19,247 bases of DNA from positions 1-19,247 of the forward strand of contig JAODAU010000066.1 in NCBI GenBank assembly GCA_025463615.1, in the 5' to 3' direction. Source of the DNA: Microbacteriaceae bacterium (lineage in GTDB: Bacteria; Actinomycetota; Actinomycetes; Actinomycetales; Microbacteriaceae). The position numbers and the translations under genes are program-made. The stretch's first letter is position 1. Every line of letters starts with the position of its first letter. The notes under the pieces were generated by a model. The model did no database searches. It saw nothing but the letters and a program-made list of their open reading frames with translations, and had not been told where the DNA came from. Positions 9,072-15,469 of the stretch are shown piece after piece.

Positions 9072-9404
9072 CTAGACGCCGACGAGCTGCCGCACGGGCT
9101 CGAGCGGTGGATGCGCGACCTCGTCGCGCAACCGATGCTTGACCTCACGCTCCACGAGCACGGGCACGTAGTCCCGCACGCGTGCGTCCTGGAAGACGGC
9201 CGACACTTCGCGCACGAGCTGCCGCACGTGCGCACTGTCGACCTGTGGGAACAGTGTCGCGAGTCTCTCCGCGGCCTGCTCCAGCGCCTTGCTCTCTTTC
9301 GCGGCATCCACCCGTTGAGTCTGCTGCTGTGCGCTCCCCGCGTCAACAGCCAGTGGATTCGCGGATGCGGCCGGCTCCTCGTAGCCCTCGGCCGCGCCCC
9401 GCAT
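9072..9404 (-). CDS. Three-helix-bundle dimerisation domain (DUF3562-like) protein
   Basis: This 110-aa protein has an Ala/Gln-rich, probably flexible N-terminus (1-35) and a conserved helical C-terminal domain: LEQAAERLATLFPQVDSAHV (41-60), then RQLVREVSAVFQDARVRDYV (61-80), then PVLVEREVKHRLR (81-93). The FPxV...V...V...F..ARVRDYVPVLVER pattern is that of small actinobacterial proteins annotated as carrying a three-helix-bundle dimerisation domain. It is predicted cytosolic. The ATG at 9404 sits 2 nt after the stop of the ice-binding gene, so it is expressed from the same transcript. No ribosome site is visible apart from possible coupling to that stop. Function is unknown. Confidence 0.75.
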   Translation of the reverse strand: MRGAAEGYEEPAASANPLAVDAGSAQQQTQRVDAAKESKALEQAAERLATLFPQVDSAHVRQLVREVSAVFQDARVRDYVPVLVEREVKHRLRDEVAHPPLEPVRQLVGV

Positions 9405-9406
9405 CG

Positions 9407-10402
9407 CTACAGCGTGCGGTGTCTGGCCTGCCGGCGCGTGCGACGCGCGATCACGAAGAACAGCAGCCCGGTCAAGAGGAGTCCGCCCCCGACGAGACTG
9501 GGAACGGTCGCGTCGGTGCCGGTGGCGGCCAGCTGAGCCGCGGTGCGGGCAGCTGCCGCGGTGGCCGCTGCCTGGGCTGCGGCGGCGCTTCGCAGCGCGG
9601 CCGTGCGAACGGCGGCCGCTGTCGCTGCGGCCTGTGCTGCCGTGGGCGTGCTGGTGACGATCGCCGAACGGGCGCCACAGAGCGGCGACCGGATGAAGGT
9701 GTTGCTGTCCAGCGTCACCGCTCCGGTCTGGGCGAAGAGCCGTCCCGTGATCGTCGCGTTCGTCGCGGCGGTGATCGACGTGAGCGCCAGCACGGTGCCG
9801 GCGAAGGCCGCACCGGTGCCGATCGTCGCCGAGCTGGGGACCACCCAGTAGACGTTGCACGCGTTCGCACCGTTCACCAGCTGCACGACGCTGCCGGAGG
9901 CCGCCGTGAGCGTGCTGCCGGTCTTGAGGATGAAGACGGGGTTCGTCTGGTTCTGCCCGTCAAGGATGACGGTGCCCGAGATCGAGAGGGTGTTACCGAC
10001 GTAGACGCCGGGGGCGAGCGTGAGCCCCGTGAGGTCACCGAGCCCGGTCTGGTCGACGGGCTCGCCGGATGCCACGCTGAACGCGTTGGTCGCATCGGAC
10101 TGCGCCTGCAGCGCCTGCGCATCCGCGGCGTGTGTCACGCCGTTGATGACGAGTCCCGGCGGGAACCCGGTCACCGCGCTGCCGGGATACAGCCCGACAT
10201 CGCCATCGGTCACCGTCGTCGGCCCTGTGTTGAACACCTGCGAGCCGGCCAGCACCTCATAGCTCTCGGCGGTGCCGAGACCCGGGTCGGTCGCGACCGC
10301 CTGCGCCGACTGGGCTCCCACGACCACCATGGCGAGGGCCGCGATTCCCGCGATTCCGACAGCGCCGAGACGGGTCCAGCGAGCGTTTTTTACATGAGAC
10401 AT
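9407..10402 (-). CDS. DUF3494 ice-binding-like protein with LAxTG wall anchor
   Basis: This 331-aa protein is exported and probably fixed to the cell wall. A signal peptide spans about 1-35 (basic start, hydrophobic GIAGIAALAMVVVGA, cleavage after AQSAQA). Residues ~40-245 form a DUF3494 domain: AESYEVLAGSQVFNTG, then TVTDGDVGLYPGSAVTGFPPG, then LAPGVYV, and further VFILKTGSTL, NVYWVVPSSATIGTG and GRLFAQTGAVTLDSN. This beta-solenoid family binds ice crystals. An Ala/Thr/Arg-rich spacer (~255-290) leads to LAATG, a class E sortase-type LAxTG signal, then a membrane helix and a basic tail (ARRTRRQARHRTL). The ATG at 10402 is preferred; a TTG 6 nt upstream is possible. Family knowledge suggests freeze protection or ice adhesion; activity is not proven. 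Confidence 0.93.
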   Translation of the reverse strand: MSHVKNARWTRLGAVGIAGIAALAMVVVGAQSAQAVATDPGLGTAESYEVLAGSQVFNTGPTTVTDGDVGLYPGSAVTGFPPGLVINGVTHAADAQALQAQSDATNAFSVASGEPVDQTGLGDLTGLTLAPGVYVGNTLSISGTVILDGQNQTNPVFILKTGSTLTAASGSVVQLVNGANACNVYWVVPSSATIGTGAAFAGTVLALTSITAATNATITGRLFAQTGAVTLDSNTFIRSPLCGARSAIVTSTPTAAQAAATAAAVRTAALRSAAAAQAAATAAAARTAAQLAATGTDATVPSLVGGGLLLTGLLFFVIARRTRRQARHRTL

Positions 10403-10670
10403 CGACAAGCCTGCCCTGATCGGTATCGGCTGTGATGTACTCCAGCGTGGGAGCAGGACCTGATTGTCTACCCCGTATCAGGCACCATCCTCGGTCTTGC
10501 CGGGAATAGCAAGCAAACCGACGAACTCACAGAATCGGCGTGGGCGACATCCGGCCTAGACAGACCAGTTCACCTGATCGCCGCCAACTGTCCACACGGA
10601 TGCCGTTTCCTTGCCCGCGCAGCGGTGCTTACCGTACCTACACGATTTCGAGCACCGTCTGGAGGACCGC
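10403..10670. other. Intergenic region between the ice-binding gene and the 74-aa gene
   Basis: This 268-nt divergent gap holds no convincing gene. On the minus strand CGGGGTA (10475-10469) lies about 67 nt upstream of the ice-binding start and resembles the GGGGTAC repeats before the GT2-like gene, though one short match is weak. On the plus strand a good ribosome site (GGAGGA) ends the region. No clear terminator is present. Confidence 0.4.
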
Positions 10671-10895
10671 ATGGCCACCATCGCAGAGTATTTCCGAATC
10701 GTCGACGCGGGTGAGGGGCGCTGGGTCATCCTGCAACGTCGCACGGGTGAACTGGCGGGCAGCGCCATCCGCACCGGCTACGGCTTCGCCCTCAAGGACC
10801 CGGATGCCGGGGACCTCGGCATCTACCCCGACCTGGACCTCGCCCTGCGTGGGCTGCAGGCGGCGCTGGGCCACCGCATCCTCGAGGCCCGCTGA
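10671..10895 (+). CDS. Small protein of unknown function (74 aa)
   Basis: The ATG at 10671 has a strong ribosome site (GGAGGA, ending 4 nt upstream) and is chosen over an in-frame ATG 60 nt earlier. The protein reads as small beta strands followed by a helix: YFRIVDAGEGRWVILQRR (7-24), TGELAGSAIRTGYGFALKD (25-43), then a likely C-terminal helix (LDLALRGLQAALGHRIL). There is no signal peptide or membrane segment. Its RWVILQRRTGELAG segment loosely resembles LWRVTRLDGEVLGY of the 80-aa protein at 1502, which may mean a shared fold. I do not recognise a family. The hydrolase gene follows after 94 nt with its own ribosome site. Confidence 0.75.
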   Translation: MATIAEYFRIVDAGEGRWVILQRRTGELAGSAIRTGYGFALKDPDAGDLGIYPDLDLALRGLQAALGHRILEAR

Positions 10896-10989
10896 GCCAT
10901 AACCCCCATTGCCGACGGGCTCCGGCCCGAGGATGATCGTGCCCCACAGGGGTCGCGGGCCCACCGCGATCCGGAAGGAGCGGGAGATC

Positions 10990-11718
10990 ATGGCAGACGG
11001 GATGTCGGCATCCCCGACGGTTGTTCTGGTGCACGGCGCGTTCGCCGACGGGGGCAGTTGGGCCGGGGTGACGGAGCTGCTTCTGGCGGCCGGCGTCAAG
11101 GTGCTCACGCCAGCCGTGGGGCTACGAGGCATAGCGGTCGACTCCGCGTACATCGCGAGCGTGTTCGCGCAGGTCGAGGGCCCGGTGATCGCGGTCGGCC
11201 ATTCGTACGGCGGCGCGATCATCTCGAACGCGGCGACCTCATCCCCGAATGTGGTCGGTCTGGTGTTCGTCTCCGGTTTCGCGCCGGAGGAGAACGAGAA
11301 GCTCAGCGATGTCGAGGGCACGTCCCGCGACAGCGCGCTCGGGCCGGCGCTGGTACAGCGGCAGTACCCCCTCGACGACGGCACGACGGCCGTCGAGCTC
11401 TACGTCGACACGGAGAAGTTCCCGGCGGTCTTCGCAGCGGACCTGCCCCAGACCCAGGCCGCCGTGCTCGGCGCCTCGCAGCGCCCGGTGGCCGCGGCGG
11501 CGTTCGACGAACCCAACGGCGTGCCCGCGTGGAAGACACTGCCCTCCTGGGCCGCTGTGGCGACCGGCGACAAGGCGGCCGGCGCGGACGTGACCCTGAT
11601 GATGGCGAAGCGCGCGAACGCGCAGATCGTGGAACTCGACGGCTCGCACCTCATCATGGTCTCGCAGCCGCGGGCCGTGACAGACGTGATCCTCGCCGCC
11701 GTCGCAGGGGTGTCGTGA
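10990..11718 (+). CDS. Alpha/beta hydrolase
   Basis: This is a 242-aa cytosolic serine hydrolase of the compact esterase/salicylate-binding-protein-like type. VVLVHGAFADGGSW (11-24) forms the oxyanion region, GHSYGG (70-75) is the nucleophile elbow with S72, and H220 in DGSHLIMVSQP is the catalytic histidine; the acid residue is not certain. There is no lid insertion or signal peptide. The ATG at 10990 is preceded by AAGGAG and GGGAG; longer in-frame starts run into sequence without coding character. Its stop overlaps the start of the cupin gene (TGATG), so the two are coupled. The pair may handle the same small aromatic or ester compound, but no substrate can be named. Confidence 0.92.
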   Translation: MADGMSASPTVVLVHGAFADGGSWAGVTELLLAAGVKVLTPAVGLRGIAVDSAYIASVFAQVEGPVIAVGHSYGGAIISNAATSSPNVVGLVFVSGFAPEENEKLSDVEGTSRDSALGPALVQRQYPLDDGTTAVELYVDTEKFPAVFAADLPQTQAAVLGASQRPVAAAAFDEPNGVPAWKTLPSWAAVATGDKAAGADVTLMMAKRANAQIVELDGSHLIMVSQPRAVTDVILAAVAGVS

Positions 11719-12065
11719 TGTCGGATGACGCGCTGGCGAGCAAGCTGAAGCGCACCGAGCTGCAGCACAAGCCGTCATCCATCGACGGACGTGAGATCGT
11801 GCAGGTGCTCACCGAGATCCCGGTCGGCGTCGAGTCGGGGGGGCATGTGCACCCGGGTGAGGAGGTGGGCTACATCCTCGCCGGCACCGTGGAGATGAAG
11901 ATCGAGGGCCAGCCCACGCTCACGCTGCACGCCGGCGACCCGTTCCTCATGCCGCCCGGCCAGGCGCACAACGCGCTCGACGTGGGGCCGGGGACGGGGA
12001 TGATGCTCTCGACCTACATCGTCGAGATTGGAAAGCCGCTCGCGTCGTTCGTGCAGGTGGGGTAG
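11718..12065 (+). CDS. Cupin domain protein
   Basis: This is a single-domain cupin of 115 aa. Motif 1 reads GGHVHPGEEVGYILAG (41-56), supplying H43, H45 and E49 as likely metal ligands. Motif 2 reads GDPFLMPPGQAHNALD (73-88), supplying H84. All four ligands of a typical metal-binding cupin are therefore present. The ATG shares one base with the hydrolase stop; a GTG just before it is an alternative. Cupins of this size may be dioxygenases, isomerases or simple binding proteins, so the activity is open. Coupling to the hydrolase suggests work on the same compound. It is cytosolic, with no export signal. Confidence 0.9.
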   Translation: MSDDALASKLKRTELQHKPSSIDGREIVQVLTEIPVGVESGGHVHPGEEVGYILAGTVEMKIEGQPTLTLHAGDPFLMPPGQAHNALDVGPGTGMMLSTYIVEIGKPLASFVQVG

Positions 12066-12089
12066 GCAGCTCCCCGGATCGGCCGGCGA

Positions 12090-12095
12090 TAGTGT
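12090..12095 (+). promoter_or_regulatory. -10 element (TAGTGT) for the DUF6000-like gene
   Basis: TAGTGT is followed by 6 nt and then the GTG at 12102. This favours that GTG over the ATG 6 nt further on. Confidence 0.5.
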
Positions 12096-12101
12096 TCATC
12101 C

Positions 12102-12605
12102 GTGGGGATGGAACACGACAAACGCATGCGTGAAACCTACGTACTGCCGTTCTACCAGCAACTGCCGCGCAACAGCGCCGAACTCATTCCGTCGATCGCC
12201 GCAGTGGGGCGCAACGCTCCCCTCGGCGACATCCTCGAACTGCTCGGATCCGGCTGGCGACCGCGACAGGTGGGCGCATGGTTATCGCTGGTGCGCGACG
12301 AACCGGAGATCCTGCCGGCCGTGCTCGAGAGTTTGCGCACGTCACTCGGCAGTTTGACGGCTCCCGAACTCGCCGTGGCTGCGGTGCTGCTTGGCGGCGA
12401 GCGGGCCGTCTCTGCGCTGCTGGCCTATCAGACGGCCGAGGACGAGCGGAATTACGGAACCGTCGGCGCGGTCAGCGCAGCGCTCGAATATGTCGGCGCT
12501 GTCTCGCGGCGAGGTCCCGCGACCGAATCGGATAGGGCGCAATTCGCGGAGTACCTCGAGGTCGCCGAACAGATACGAGCCGCCGACACGCCAGCGGAGC
12601 ACTGA
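12102..12605 (+). CDS. DUF6000-like protein
   Basis: This 167-aa protein has an N-terminal MRETYVLPFYQQL segment followed by SGWRPRQVGAWLSLV. The pattern resembles the actinobacterial DUF6000 family (RRYVLPFY..., then WR...GWLIG). The remainder is mostly helical (LTAPELAVAAVLLGGERAVS; GTVGAVSAALEYVG), somewhat like short HEAT-type helices. There is no signal peptide or membrane segment. It starts at GTG, 6 nt after a TAGTGT box, so it probably has its own leaderless promoter although it closely follows the cupin gene. Function is unknown. The family assignment is from recalled pattern, not a search. Confidence 0.75.
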   Translation: MGMEHDKRMRETYVLPFYQQLPRNSAELIPSIAAVGRNAPLGDILELLGSGWRPRQVGAWLSLVRDEPEILPAVLESLRTSLGSLTAPELAVAAVLLGGERAVSALLAYQTAEDERNYGTVGAVSAALEYVGAVSRRGPATESDRAQFAEYLEVAEQIRAADTPAEH

Positions 12606-12622
12606 CCCCGCGCTTTGTGGGT

Positions 12623-12667
12623 TTTTGTTGCGGATGTCGCGAATTGTTCGCCACATCGGCAACGAAA
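12623..12667. repeat. Long near-perfect hairpin between DUF6000-like gene and tRNA-Arg
   Basis: The arms 12623-12643 and 12647-12667 are 21 nt each around a TTG loop. They pair except for two mismatches and one G-T. The core is GTTGCGGATGTCGCGAA against TTCGCCACATCGGCAAC. No T-run follows in either direction: the T-run 12622-12626 is at the outer edge of the left arm. It is therefore not a textbook intrinsic terminator, though it separates two convergent transcription units and could stop both. Confidence 0.6.
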
Positions 12668-12696
12668 TGCCACATGGGCGGGATGGCGGCGGAAAC

Positions 12697-12772
12697 TGGT
12701 GCCCCCGGCAGGATTCGAACCTGCGACCAAGAGATTAGAAGGCTCCTGCTCTATCCCCTGAGCTACGGAGGC
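12697..12772 (-). tRNA. tRNA-Arg (anticodon TCT), CCA encoded
   Basis: The minus strand folds as a full cloverleaf. The acceptor stem is GCCTCCG/CGGGGGC (one G-T pair), the D arm is GCTC...GAGC, the anticodon loop is CTTCTAA giving TCT, and the T arm is GCAGG-TTCGAAT-CCTGC. Discriminator A and an encoded CCA (12699-12697) follow. The anticodon stem is GGAGC/TCTCT, with a C-T mismatch at 31:39 and G-T at 27:43. It reads AGA codons, which are rare in such a GC-rich genome. It lies 34 nt downstream of the thioredoxin gene on the same strand and may share its transcript. Confidence 0.95.
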
Positions 12773-12806
12773 GGGGAAGCACGTCAACGATACCGCGAGA
12801 GGGCGG

Positions 12807-13067
12807 TCAGACCGCCTTGGCGAGGGCGACCAGCACCTGGTCGAGCGTGGGCACGCCCTCCGCGCGGAAGACCTCCTCGTCGGCGGCATCCAGCACCACC
12901 ACCGTCGGGGTCGAACGGATGCCGGCCTGCTCGGCCACCTTCTCGTTCTGCACCACGTCCAGCTCGGCGATGGTGAGGGTGGGCACCAGCTTCTGGGCGT
13001 GGTCGAGCACCGCGCGCGTCTGCATGCAGGGCTCGCAGAACGAGGAGGCGAAGAACAGCAGCTTCAT
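12807..13067 (-). CDS. Small thioredoxin-family protein
   Basis: This is a minimal thioredoxin/glutaredoxin-fold protein of 86 aa. The redox motif CEPC is at residues 11-14 in FFASSFCEPCMQTRAVL, and the cis-proline is P54 in RSTPTVVVLD. The end (GVPTLDQVLVALAKAV) is the usual closing helix. It has no signal peptide, so it works in the cytosol, probably exchanging disulfides or reducing a specific partner; CEPC differs from the CGPC of general thioredoxins. No ribosome site precedes the ATG at 13067. The 92-aa gene lies 34 nt upstream on the same strand, and tRNA-Arg lies 34 nt downstream. Confidence 0.88.
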   Translation of the reverse strand: MKLLFFASSFCEPCMQTRAVLDHAQKLVPTLTIAELDVVQNEKVAEQAGIRSTPTVVVLDAADEEVFRAEGVPTLDQVLVALAKAV

Positions 13068-13101
13068 GTCGAGGCCAACCGTGCGAACGGCCGGATGATT
13101 C

Positions 13102-13380
13102 CTACTGGCGGTCGCCGCGATCCTCGGGGTCGTCGACCGGCTCCGAGTCCTTCACGTCGTACGCGTAGGTGACGTGGTACTCGCCGCCGACCTCGGTGAC
13201 CGACACCTTCGTGTAGTCGATGAGGGTCTCCTTGCCGTCCACGGCGGTGATGACGGTGATCTCGTCGTCGAACGTGCCGTCGGTGCTGAAGCGGTGGTCG
13301 ATCTGCCCGGCGTTCGGTCCGTCCTGGTAGATGGCGATGAATTCGTCGCCCTTGGCGATGGTGGGCTCTGCGTCAGTCAT
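13102..13380 (-). CDS. Small acidic protein of unknown function (92 aa)
   Basis: I do not recognise a family. The protein is acidic and looks all-beta: GDEFIAIYQDGPNAGQIDHR (11-30), FDDEITVITAVDGKETLID (36-54), then KVSVTEVGGEYHVTYAYD (58-75), with a charged disordered tail (SEPVDDPEDRGDRQ). There is no signal peptide or membrane segment. The ATG at 13380 has TACTAA 6 nt upstream, an imperfect -10 at leaderless distance, and no ribosome site. It sits between the SCO4848-like membrane gene and the thioredoxin gene, all on the minus strand with gaps of 24 and 34 nt, so a loose operon is possible. Confidence 0.8.
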   Translation of the reverse strand: MTDAEPTIAKGDEFIAIYQDGPNAGQIDHRFSTDGTFDDEITVITAVDGKETLIDYTKVSVTEVGGEYHVTYAYDVKDSEPVDDPEDRGDRQ

Positions 13381-13404
13381 GTGTCATTAGTACCACGCTT
13401 AGGC

Positions 13405-13626
13405 TCAGTGCCCGGTGACGATGCCGATGATTCCGAGCACGGCGGAGACCGCGGCGAGCAGGTACGCGGCCCCCACGATCACGCGGTGAACGGTGAGAAA
13501 TCGCGTGGCGCGGCCCGCGTCATCCCTGGCCCGCGGGTCGCGCGCGACGCGCCGGTAGAAGGTCGGCCAGACGAAGAAATTGAAGGCCGCGTTGACGAGA
13601 AGCAGGATGCCGAGGGCGAGAGTCAC
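13405..13626 (-). CDS. SCO4848-like small membrane protein
   Basis: This 73-aa protein has two transmembrane helices, at about residues 2-19 (LALGILLLVNAAFNFFVW) and 47-69 (RVIVGAAYLLAAVSAVLGIIGIV). A short basic loop (YRRVARDPRARDDAGRATRF) lies between them and is probably cytosolic. The LLVNAAFNFFVWPTF opening and the FxTVH motif before the second helix match the small actinobacterial family named after SCO4848. Function is unknown. The GTG start is supported by TAGGCT exactly 6 nt upstream, so the message is leaderless. It is divergent from the MarR gene, with the two -10 boxes about 43 nt apart. Confidence 0.82.
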   Translation of the reverse strand: MTLALGILLLVNAAFNFFVWPTFYRRVARDPRARDDAGRATRFLTVHRVIVGAAYLLAAVSAVLGIIGIVTGH

Positions 13627-13632
13627 CCGCCC

Positions 13633-13638
13633 AGCCTA
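13633..13638 (-). promoter_or_regulatory. -10 element (TAGGCT) for the SCO4848-like gene
   Basis: On the minus strand TAGGCT is followed by 6 nt and then the GTG at 13626. No ribosome site is present. Confidence 0.6.
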
Positions 13639-13664
13639 GGCAATTCGCCCGATCCATAGCCCAT

Positions 13665-13685
13665 CTATATAGTTTTGCTATACAA
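13665..13685. promoter_or_regulatory. MarR-type operator candidate overlapping the marR promoter
   Basis: CTATATAG-TTTTG-CTATACAA is an imperfect inverted repeat with 6 of 8 positions matching in each arm and a perfect TATAG/CTATA core. It is AT-rich in a GC-rich setting. The right arm overlaps the -10 TACAAT (13681-13686), which lies 6 nt before the GTG of the MarR gene. Binding here would shut off the regulator and its coupled exporter. MarR proteins typically bind such repeats in their own promoters. Confidence 0.6.
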
Positions 13686-13686
13686 T
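13681..13686 (+). promoter_or_regulatory. -10 element (TACAAT) for leaderless marR-exporter transcript
   Basis: TACAAT is the closest match to the TATAAT consensus among the leaderless -10 boxes listed here. It is followed by 6 nt and the GTG at 13693. Confidence 0.6.
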
Positions 13687-13692
13687 TGACGG

Positions 13693-14133
13693 GTGAATGA
13701 CATCGAGAACCGTCCTTTGGTAGAGAAACTGATCGTCGAGGCCAACCGCCTCACCCGGGTAGCCGCGCAGGCGACCGGCAGCACCACCCCCGCCGCCATC
13801 TGGCGCACCCTGTCGATCCTGTCGAGCGACGGGTCGATGCGCATCGGCGAGCTGGCGCTCGCCAGCCGGGTGTCGCAGCCCACCATGACCAAGCTGGTGC
13901 AGAACCTCTCGGAGGAGGAGCTGATCTACCGCATCGCCGACGTGGCCGACTCCCGCGCCTGGCTCATCGCCATCACCGCGAAGGGCACGAAGGCGCTCGA
14001 CGACTGGCGCACCGAGCTGGGGCGGGCGCTCGAGCCGATGTTCGCCGACCTCAGCGCCGACGAGACGCGCACCCTGGAGCGCGCGCTCGAGATCATCTCC
14101 GCACGCACGGACACGAAGCGGCAGGTCGCGTGA
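13693..14133 (+). CDS. MarR-family transcriptional regulator
   Basis: This 146-aa winged-helix repressor has a dimerisation helix at about 8-28, helix-turn-helix residues MRIGELALASRVSQPTMTKLVQNL (49-72, recognition helix from S61), and a wing reading ADVADSRAWLIAIT (82-95) with the usual D-R pair. A C-terminal helical pair closes the dimer. The GTG start is 6 nt after a TACAAT box. An operator-like repeat lies across that box, which suggests autoregulation. The stop overlaps the start of the MFS gene, so regulator and exporter are made together. Induction by a small compound that the exporter removes is the usual logic for such pairs, and is inferred here. Confidence 0.93.
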   Translation: MNDIENRPLVEKLIVEANRLTRVAAQATGSTTPAAIWRTLSILSSDGSMRIGELALASRVSQPTMTKLVQNLSEEELIYRIADVADSRAWLIAITAKGTKALDDWRTELGRALEPMFADLSADETRTLERALEIISARTDTKRQVA

Positions 14134-15377
14134 TGGCCGGGCACGGTTCCGGCTCCAACATCCTCAGGCAGCCCCGCGAGGTGTGGGCGGTCGCGTTCGC
14201 CTGCGTCGTCGCGTTCATGGGCATCGGCCTCGTCGACCCCATCCTGCCCGCCATCGCCAGCGAGCTGAAGGCCACCGCGGCCCAGACCGAGCTGCTGTTC
14301 ACCAGCTACCTCGTGATCACCGGCGTGATGATGTTCTTCACCAGCTGGATCTCCAGCCGCATCGGCGCCAAGCGCACCCTCATGATCGGCCTCGCCTTCA
14401 TCGTGGCGTTCGCCCTCGCCGCCGCGCTCAGCGGAAACGTCGAGGCGGTCATCGGATTCCGCGGCGGCTGGGGCCTCGGCAACGCGCTGTTCATCTCAAC
14501 CGCGCTGGCCACCATCGTCGGCGCGGCGAGCGGCGGCACCTCGTCGGCGATCGTTCTCTACGAGGCCGCACTCGGTCTCGGCATCGCCATCGGACCGCTG
14601 CTCGGCGGCCTGCTCGGCAGCGTGAGCTGGCGCGGACCGTTCTTCGGCACGTCGGCGCTCATGGCCATCGCCTTCGTCGCGATCCTCGTGCTGCTGAAGA
14701 AAGAGGATCGGGCCGCGCGCACGCCCACCCGCTTCTCCGCGCCGTTCCGTGCGCTCGGCAACCCGGCGCTGGCGATCCTCGCGGGAGCCGCGCTGTTCTA
14801 CAACATCGGCTTCTTCACCCTGCTCGCCTGGACGCCGTTCGCCCTGAACCTGCCGCCGGAGGGCGCCGCGATCAAGCTCGGCCTCATCTTCTTCGGCTGG
14901 GGCCTCGCCGTCGCCGTGACCAGCGTGTGGGTCGCGCCGCTGCTCACCGGGCGGATGCGTCGCACCACCGTGCTCTCGATCGTGCTCCCGCTGCTCACCC
15001 TCGACCTGGCCGCCGCGGGCCTGCTCATCTCGTCCATGGTCGCGCTCATCGTCTGCGTGATCATCGGCGGGCTGCTGCTCGGCGTGCTCAACACGGTGCT
15101 GACCGAGTCGGTGATGGAGGCGACGGATCTGCCCAGGTCGGTGGCGTCATCCGCGTACTCGGGCGTGCGGTTCCTGGGCGGTGCCGCCGCTCCCCCGCTG
15201 GCCGCGCAGCTGGCCGTCTGGTTCACCCCGGCCATGCCGTACTACGTGGCGGGCGGATCGGTGCTCGTCGCCGCCATCCTGGTGATCGCCGGCGCTCGCC
15301 TGCTCGGCACGGTCAACGGCGTCGTCGCGTCGCCGGTGGTCGAGGCCGAGGCGATCGGCGCCGGCGAACTCGCCTGA
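14130..15377 (+). CDS. MFS (DHA1-like) drug/metabolite exporter
   Basis: This 415-aa protein has about twelve hydrophobic segments. The first helix contains VAFMGIGLVDPILPAIASEL, typical of DHA1 drug:H+ antiporters. A motif-A-like loop follows (SWISSRIGAKRTLMIG, 71-86), and a motif-C-like glycine-rich helix 5 (YEAALGLGIAIGPLLGGLLG). The central cytosolic loop holds KKEDRAARTPTRFSAPF. Start is GTG at 14130, overlapping the MarR stop as GTGA; the ATG at 14133 is nearly as good. It acts in the inner membrane. Substrates cannot be read from sequence; coupling to a MarR regulator suggests export of a toxic organic compound. Confidence 0.92.
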   Translation: MMAGHGSGSNILRQPREVWAVAFACVVAFMGIGLVDPILPAIASELKATAAQTELLFTSYLVITGVMMFFTSWISSRIGAKRTLMIGLAFIVAFALAAALSGNVEAVIGFRGGWGLGNALFISTALATIVGAASGGTSSAIVLYEAALGLGIAIGPLLGGLLGSVSWRGPFFGTSALMAIAFVAILVLLKKEDRAARTPTRFSAPFRALGNPALAILAGAALFYNIGFFTLLAWTPFALNLPPEGAAIKLGLIFFGWGLAVAVTSVWVAPLLTGRMRRTTVLSIVLPLLTLDLAAAGLLISSMVALIVCVIIGGLLLGVLNTVLTESVMEATDLPRSVASSAYSGVRFLGGAAAPPLAAQLAVWFTPAMPYYVAGGSVLVAAILVIAGARLLGTVNGVVASPVVEAEAIGAGELA

Positions 15378-15384
15378 CAGACCC

Positions 15385-15417
15385 CCGGCTGGTCGACCGC
15401 ACAGGCCGGCCAGCCGG
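15385..15417 (+). terminator. Hairpin after the MFS gene, possible terminator
   Basis: CCGGCTGGTCG pairs with CGGCCAGCCGG (one G-T) around an 11-nt loop, starting 8 nt after the MFS stop. No T-run follows, which is common for terminators in GC-rich actinobacteria. Confidence 0.45.
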
Positions 15418-15457
15418 TGCCACTCCCGCGTGATTCAGGGGGGTCGGAAGCCGCGGG

Positions 15458-15463
15458 TAGGAT
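15458..15463 (+). promoter_or_regulatory. -10 element (TAGGAT) for leaderless orn transcript
   Basis: TAGGAT is followed by 6 nt and then the GTG at 15470. Confidence 0.6.
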
Positions 15464-15469
15464 CGGAAC

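Noticed and set aside
9535..9650. Tandem-looking Ala codon repeats
   Set aside because: They encode the flexible Ala-rich spacer of the ice-binding protein; no exact DNA repeat unit of useful length is present.
12697..12772. C-T mismatch at 31:39 in the tRNA-Arg anticodon stem as a sign of a pseudo-tRNA
   Set aside because: All other stems and conserved bases are intact. As I recall, other actinobacterial tRNA-Arg(TCT) genes have a pyrimidine mismatch at the same pair, so it probably functions.
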